Shown: piece by piece, positions 62,340-64,000 of the stretch
Position numbering within the stretch: position 1 is the first letter of the stretch
Layout: the number at the start of each line of letters is the position of its first letter
Source of the DNA: Diphasiastrum complanatum
Lineage: Eukaryota; Streptophyta; Lycopodiopsida; Lycopodiales; Lycopodiaceae
DNA length: 64,000 nt
NCBI GenBank assembly: GCA_029204225.1
Contig: CM055105.1
Span: 16,997,353 to 17,061,352 of the forward strand
Direction: 5' to 3'
Notes under the pieces: generated by a model
Told to the model about the DNA's origin: nothing
The model's database searches: none
What the model saw: only the letters and a program-made list of their open reading frames with translations
Position numbers and translations under genes: made by a program

Positions 62340-63975
62340 GGCACCACGTATGGAAATACCTAAATATGATGGGTCATCAGATCCTATGAGATTCCTCTAG
62401 ATCTACAAGCAAGCCTACGAAATTTATGGCGAGCGGACACCGACAAAGAAATTCATGTTGTTTCCGATGTCTCTGGTAGCAGTAGCACAAGATTGGTTCT
62501 TCAACCTATCAAAAGAAGAGGAAAACACTTGGGAAGCGGTTAAGACGGCTCTCATCACGCGATTTAGACCATGAAAGTTCTTGGAAGATTCGTTTCTCCT
62601 GTTGAGCAAAGTGAAGATGGGAAAAAAAGAAAGGGTCACGGACTATATAGAACCGGTCAAACATCTAAGATCCGAGTGCAACGCAACCCTAACTCCCTAT
62701 CATGCGGTTGTTATGTGGTTCCTCACGGGGTTGCCACGTAGTATCAGAAGAGAACTTAAAAGACGAGAGCAGCACGCTACATTGCAGGAAGCAATGGAAG
62801 ATGCCATTAGAGAAGATGATGAGGGTTCAGATGATGAATCGTATCCGACCACACATACTCCTATTCCTTTGGTAGCATCATCATCCAATGCTTCTAGTAT
62901 ATCAATAGATCTGCTGATAGAACAAATGATGAAGTTACACAAGCAGCAAATGGAACAACTGACGGCATAGTTTGAACAGAAATTGAAGGCCTTGCAAGGA
63001 GCTATAGCACCAATTTCCAAGCCACCGGAGCAGAACCAGCTGCAGTATCCTCGCCGAGAAAATGTATGGTGCTCAGCATGCACTCAGAACTATACAGCCA
63101 ATGAGTGTCTGGTATTAAAGCAAAACCTCAGACTAACACAAAGATTCTGCCATCTATGCAATGCATCATCACATGAGATAGCATTTTTCTCATTAAACCC
63201 TCGGATCATACAACAGAACAAGAATCTTTATCAGACCTCTTATCCTTATCATCAAGGAGCACCATTGCGACACTGAGGTATGGCACCGACGTATGGCACA
63301 CCGAACACTGCAGTAGCACATGGCCTTACCTGCACCACCAAGGCCAACTAATCACCAAGTAGCTCATGTGAATTTAGCAACGACGGAACATGAACATCAC
63401 CTCAACTTGAGCAGCAACAATGGTGCGGGTCGGAAGAGATATTTGTAGATCCATCCATTAACGAGTATTATGCAACCTATGTGGCTCAGCCTCAGCATCA
63501 AGGTGGTAAAAATTACGACTGCTATAGATGCGGAGAAGGCCATTGAATTGCAGAATGTCCATACAAAGGACAATATACAGCCTTCTGCCGAGAGTGCAGA
63601 TATGGACACTGCTACAAGAATTGTCCATTAAAACCTGGAACAAGTGCAACTTTGAATCTAATCACAGTACACCCTACAGCAATTCCAGGAGGAATGCCAC
63701 TAGAAAAGCAACACTTTCAAGCCCCAGTGCTAGCAGTCACGCGAGCACAAAAGTGCAAGGAAGTGGCACCCTCACCACTCCCATCAGTATCCGATGATCA
63801 ACCCTCAACCGCAGGACCATATCCAAATGTGAGGAAAGAAGGAAGACAGTATCAAATAATATGCCATTGGGTGTAAAAGGTGCAAGAGGAGGAGAAAGCA
63901 CAAGCCAAGGACATACCTGTGGAACCTCCTGTTGAAGAAGAACCAGTTCCACAAGCGGGCTCACCATTGTGAACT
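62340..63975 (+). pseudogene. Gypsy gag with several zinc knuckles (element G)
   Basis: Encodes a Ty3/gypsy capsid-nucleocapsid. The capsid reads SLVAVAQDWFFNLSKEEENT, WEAVKTALITRFRP, stop, then FLLLSKVKMGKKERVTDYIE and VVMWFLTGLPRSIRREL (62440-62760). A linker has a coiled coil (LIEQMMKLHKQQMEQL). Cysteine-rich repeats follow: VWCSACTQNYTANEC, FCHLCNASSHEIAFF, a regular CX2CX4HX4C knuckle YDCYRCGEGH-IAEC with a stop replacing one residue (63520-63560), and FCRECRYGHCYKNC. Stops near 62572, 62968, 63275 and 63545 break it. It ends in a proline/glutamate-rich stretch at the window edge. It is likely the gag type that belongs with pol elements C/E, but this is not shown. Confidence 0.87.
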
Positions 63976-64000
63976 GATCAGAATGATCAGTTGCATCATC

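Overview
The window looks like intergenic nuclear DNA from a land plant with a large, repeat-rich genome, possibly a gymnosperm or a comparably bloated genome; the species cannot be fixed from the sequence. The evidence is layered Ty1/copia and Ty3/gypsy LTR retrotransposons of very different ages, plant-type initiator-Met and Asp-like primer-binding sites, a DUF659/hAT fragment, a Mutator-like MITE, tRNA-derived SINEs and long (GA)n/(CT)n tracts. Almost every coding stretch has stops or frameshifts. No intact single-copy host gene is certain.

Layout. 1-4 kb: back-to-back decayed copia fragments. 4.2-5.0 kb: a coiled-coil coding relic. 5.7-7.2 kb: an unrecognised multi-exon relic on the plus strand. 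7.3-9.4 kb, minus strand: a broken gene with an unmistakable histone H3 fold, a short non-canonical tail and a long C-terminal extension. 9.2-10.3 kb: an inverted repeat that places a second, N-terminal copy of the same H3-like gene head-to-head with the first across a shared promoter carrying six CACGTG boxes. 10.4-12.8 kb: a truncated gypsy element with LTR and PBS. 12.9-14 kb: a copia fragment. 15.14-19.92 kb: structurally complete gypsy element A (LTRs, PBS, PPT, 5-bp target duplication) that encodes only gag and protease. 20-25 kb: mostly non-coding, with an 85-bp SINE, a promoter/5'UTR-like CT-rich stretch and a MULE-type MITE.

25-45 kb is a nest. An old gypsy pol (element C, plus strand, 29.0-45.0 kb) was split by three later insertions whose target duplications all survive: B1 (30069-35135, CACGA), B2 (35880-37791, GCCAC) and copia D (38860-45009, CACCA). 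B3 (25230-28199, CCCCC) lies next door. B elements are non-autonomous gypsy relatives of A. They share its leader hairpins and PBS but have no gag or pol; instead they carry a tandemly duplicated peptide module of unknown origin.

45-64 kb: a copia gag fragment, a (GA)n tract, an array of five hairpins with 71-bp period, a DUF659/hAT fragment whose intron holds a second tiny SINE, a coiled-coil gene candidate on the minus strand, a second gypsy pol (E), an old B copy (B4) that itself received a 1.9-kb insertion, and a gypsy gag with several zinc knuckles at the right edge.

The items most deserving attention are the head-to-head H3-like histone pair with its extended C-terminus and G-box promoter, the roughly 82-85-bp SINE family, the passenger module of the B elements and the hairpin arrays.
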